Origin: Zingiber officinale
Taxonomy: Eukaryota; Streptophyta; Magnoliopsida; Zingiberales; Zingiberaceae
Direction of reading: 5' to 3'
Length of the DNA: 64,000 bases
Assembly (NCBI RefSeq): GCF_018446385.1
Contig: NC_055998.1
Span: 21,383,173-21,447,172 of the forward strand
Below are positions 63,724 through 64,000 of the stretch, piece after piece (the stretch's first letter is position 1; each line of letters begins with the position of its first letter). The notes below the pieces were generated by a model that saw only the letters and a list, made by a program, of their open reading frames with translations, was not told the DNA's origin and made no database searches. A program made the translations under genes and the position numbers.

Positions 63724-64000
63724 AAAATTAATTAACTTAAATTATTTGTCAAAATTAATTAACTTAAATTATTTTTCAAAATTAATTAACTTAAATTATT
63801 TGTCAAAATTAATTAACTTAAATCATTTGTCAAAATTAATTAACTTAAATTATTTTTAAAAATTAATTAACTTAAATTATTTTTCAAAATTAATTAACTT
63901 AAATTATTTGTCAAAATTAATTAACTTAAATTATTTGTCAAAATTAATTAACTTAAATTATTTTTCAAATTAATTAACTTAAATTATTTTTCAAAATTAA
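63724..64000 (+). repeat. 27-bp tandem repeat running off the window
   Basis: About ten copies of aaaattaattaacttaaatt plus atttgtc. The main variation is tgtc/ttc at the unit end. One copy is short by a base (near 63965). Located in the 3' non-coding part of Gag-D. Confidence 0.95.

Larger units (their letters stand above)
59864..64000 (+). mobile_element. Gag-D: gag-only Copia-type element, 5' part
   Basis: LTR 59864-61119, PBS at 61121, gag 61377-63049, then at least 950 bp of AT-rich non-coding DNA ending in tandem repeats at the window edge. No protease or polymerase appears after gag, in the same layout as Gag-A and Gag-C, so I class it as gag-only. That rests on what is visible, since the 3' end is outside the window. 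Confidence 0.7.

Overview
The window is nuclear DNA of a flowering plant. I see no intact host gene in it, only nested transposable elements and a few broken gene fragments. Spliced plant-type fragments, several LTR retrotransposon families, a CACTA DNA transposon and AT-rich spacers all fit a large plant genome. The gag-only Copia-type families look to me like those of Zingiberales (ginger relatives). That is an impression from memory, not a search result.

Layout. 1-2259: AT-rich DNA with two broken host-gene pieces, both on the minus strand: an oxidosqualene cyclase (cycloartenol synthase-like) fragment and a WSS1-like metalloprotease fragment. 2260-5571: a long Gypsy-type LTR followed by primer-binding site and gag debris. 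5572-40011: remains of a gag-only Copia-type element (Gag-B) torn apart by insertions. Its 5' LTR holds a protein-less LTR element (LARD, 5640-14588) and a Tekay/Del-like Gypsy chromovirus (14933-34217). Its gag holds a CACTA element (34865-39000). The LARD is itself hit by a complete gag-only element (Gag-A, 10077-14088). The chromovirus gag is hit by a decayed Copia element (Copia-1, 20907-30798). 40012-49607: a second, better kept Copia of the same family (Copia-2), cut at its left end by a deletion. 49608-58811: another gag-only element (Gag-C), holding a 934-bp solo LTR in its gag and, in its 3' LTR, a roughly 5-kb chromovirus-type solo LTR that itself carries a 1.6-kb solo LTR. 58812-59863: a truncated LTR. 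59864-64000: the 5' part of a fourth gag-only element (Gag-D), running off the window.

Insertion order is supported by 5-bp target-site duplications: gatgt (LARD), gaacc (Gag-A), aggcg (chromovirus), tagcc (solo LTR 53688-58663), ataat (solo LTR 54826-56414) and gaata/gaatc (solo LTR 51168-52101).

How the parts would work together. Copia-1, Copia-2 and the chromovirus carry recognisable protease, integrase, reverse transcriptase and RNase H, all broken here. The gag-only elements and the LARD keep LTRs, primer-binding sites and polypurine tracts but no polymerase, so they would need enzymes from other elements. The most interesting signals are: (i) family-specific arrays of short palindromes just upstream of the TATA box in seven different LTRs; (ii) tRNA-like RNA polymerase III promoter modules antisense in chromovirus LTRs; (iii) captured host-gene fragments in the CACTA element and possibly at 1-1800; (iv) four diverged gag-only elements in one window that share a C-terminal motif and, in two of them, a conserved non-coding block.
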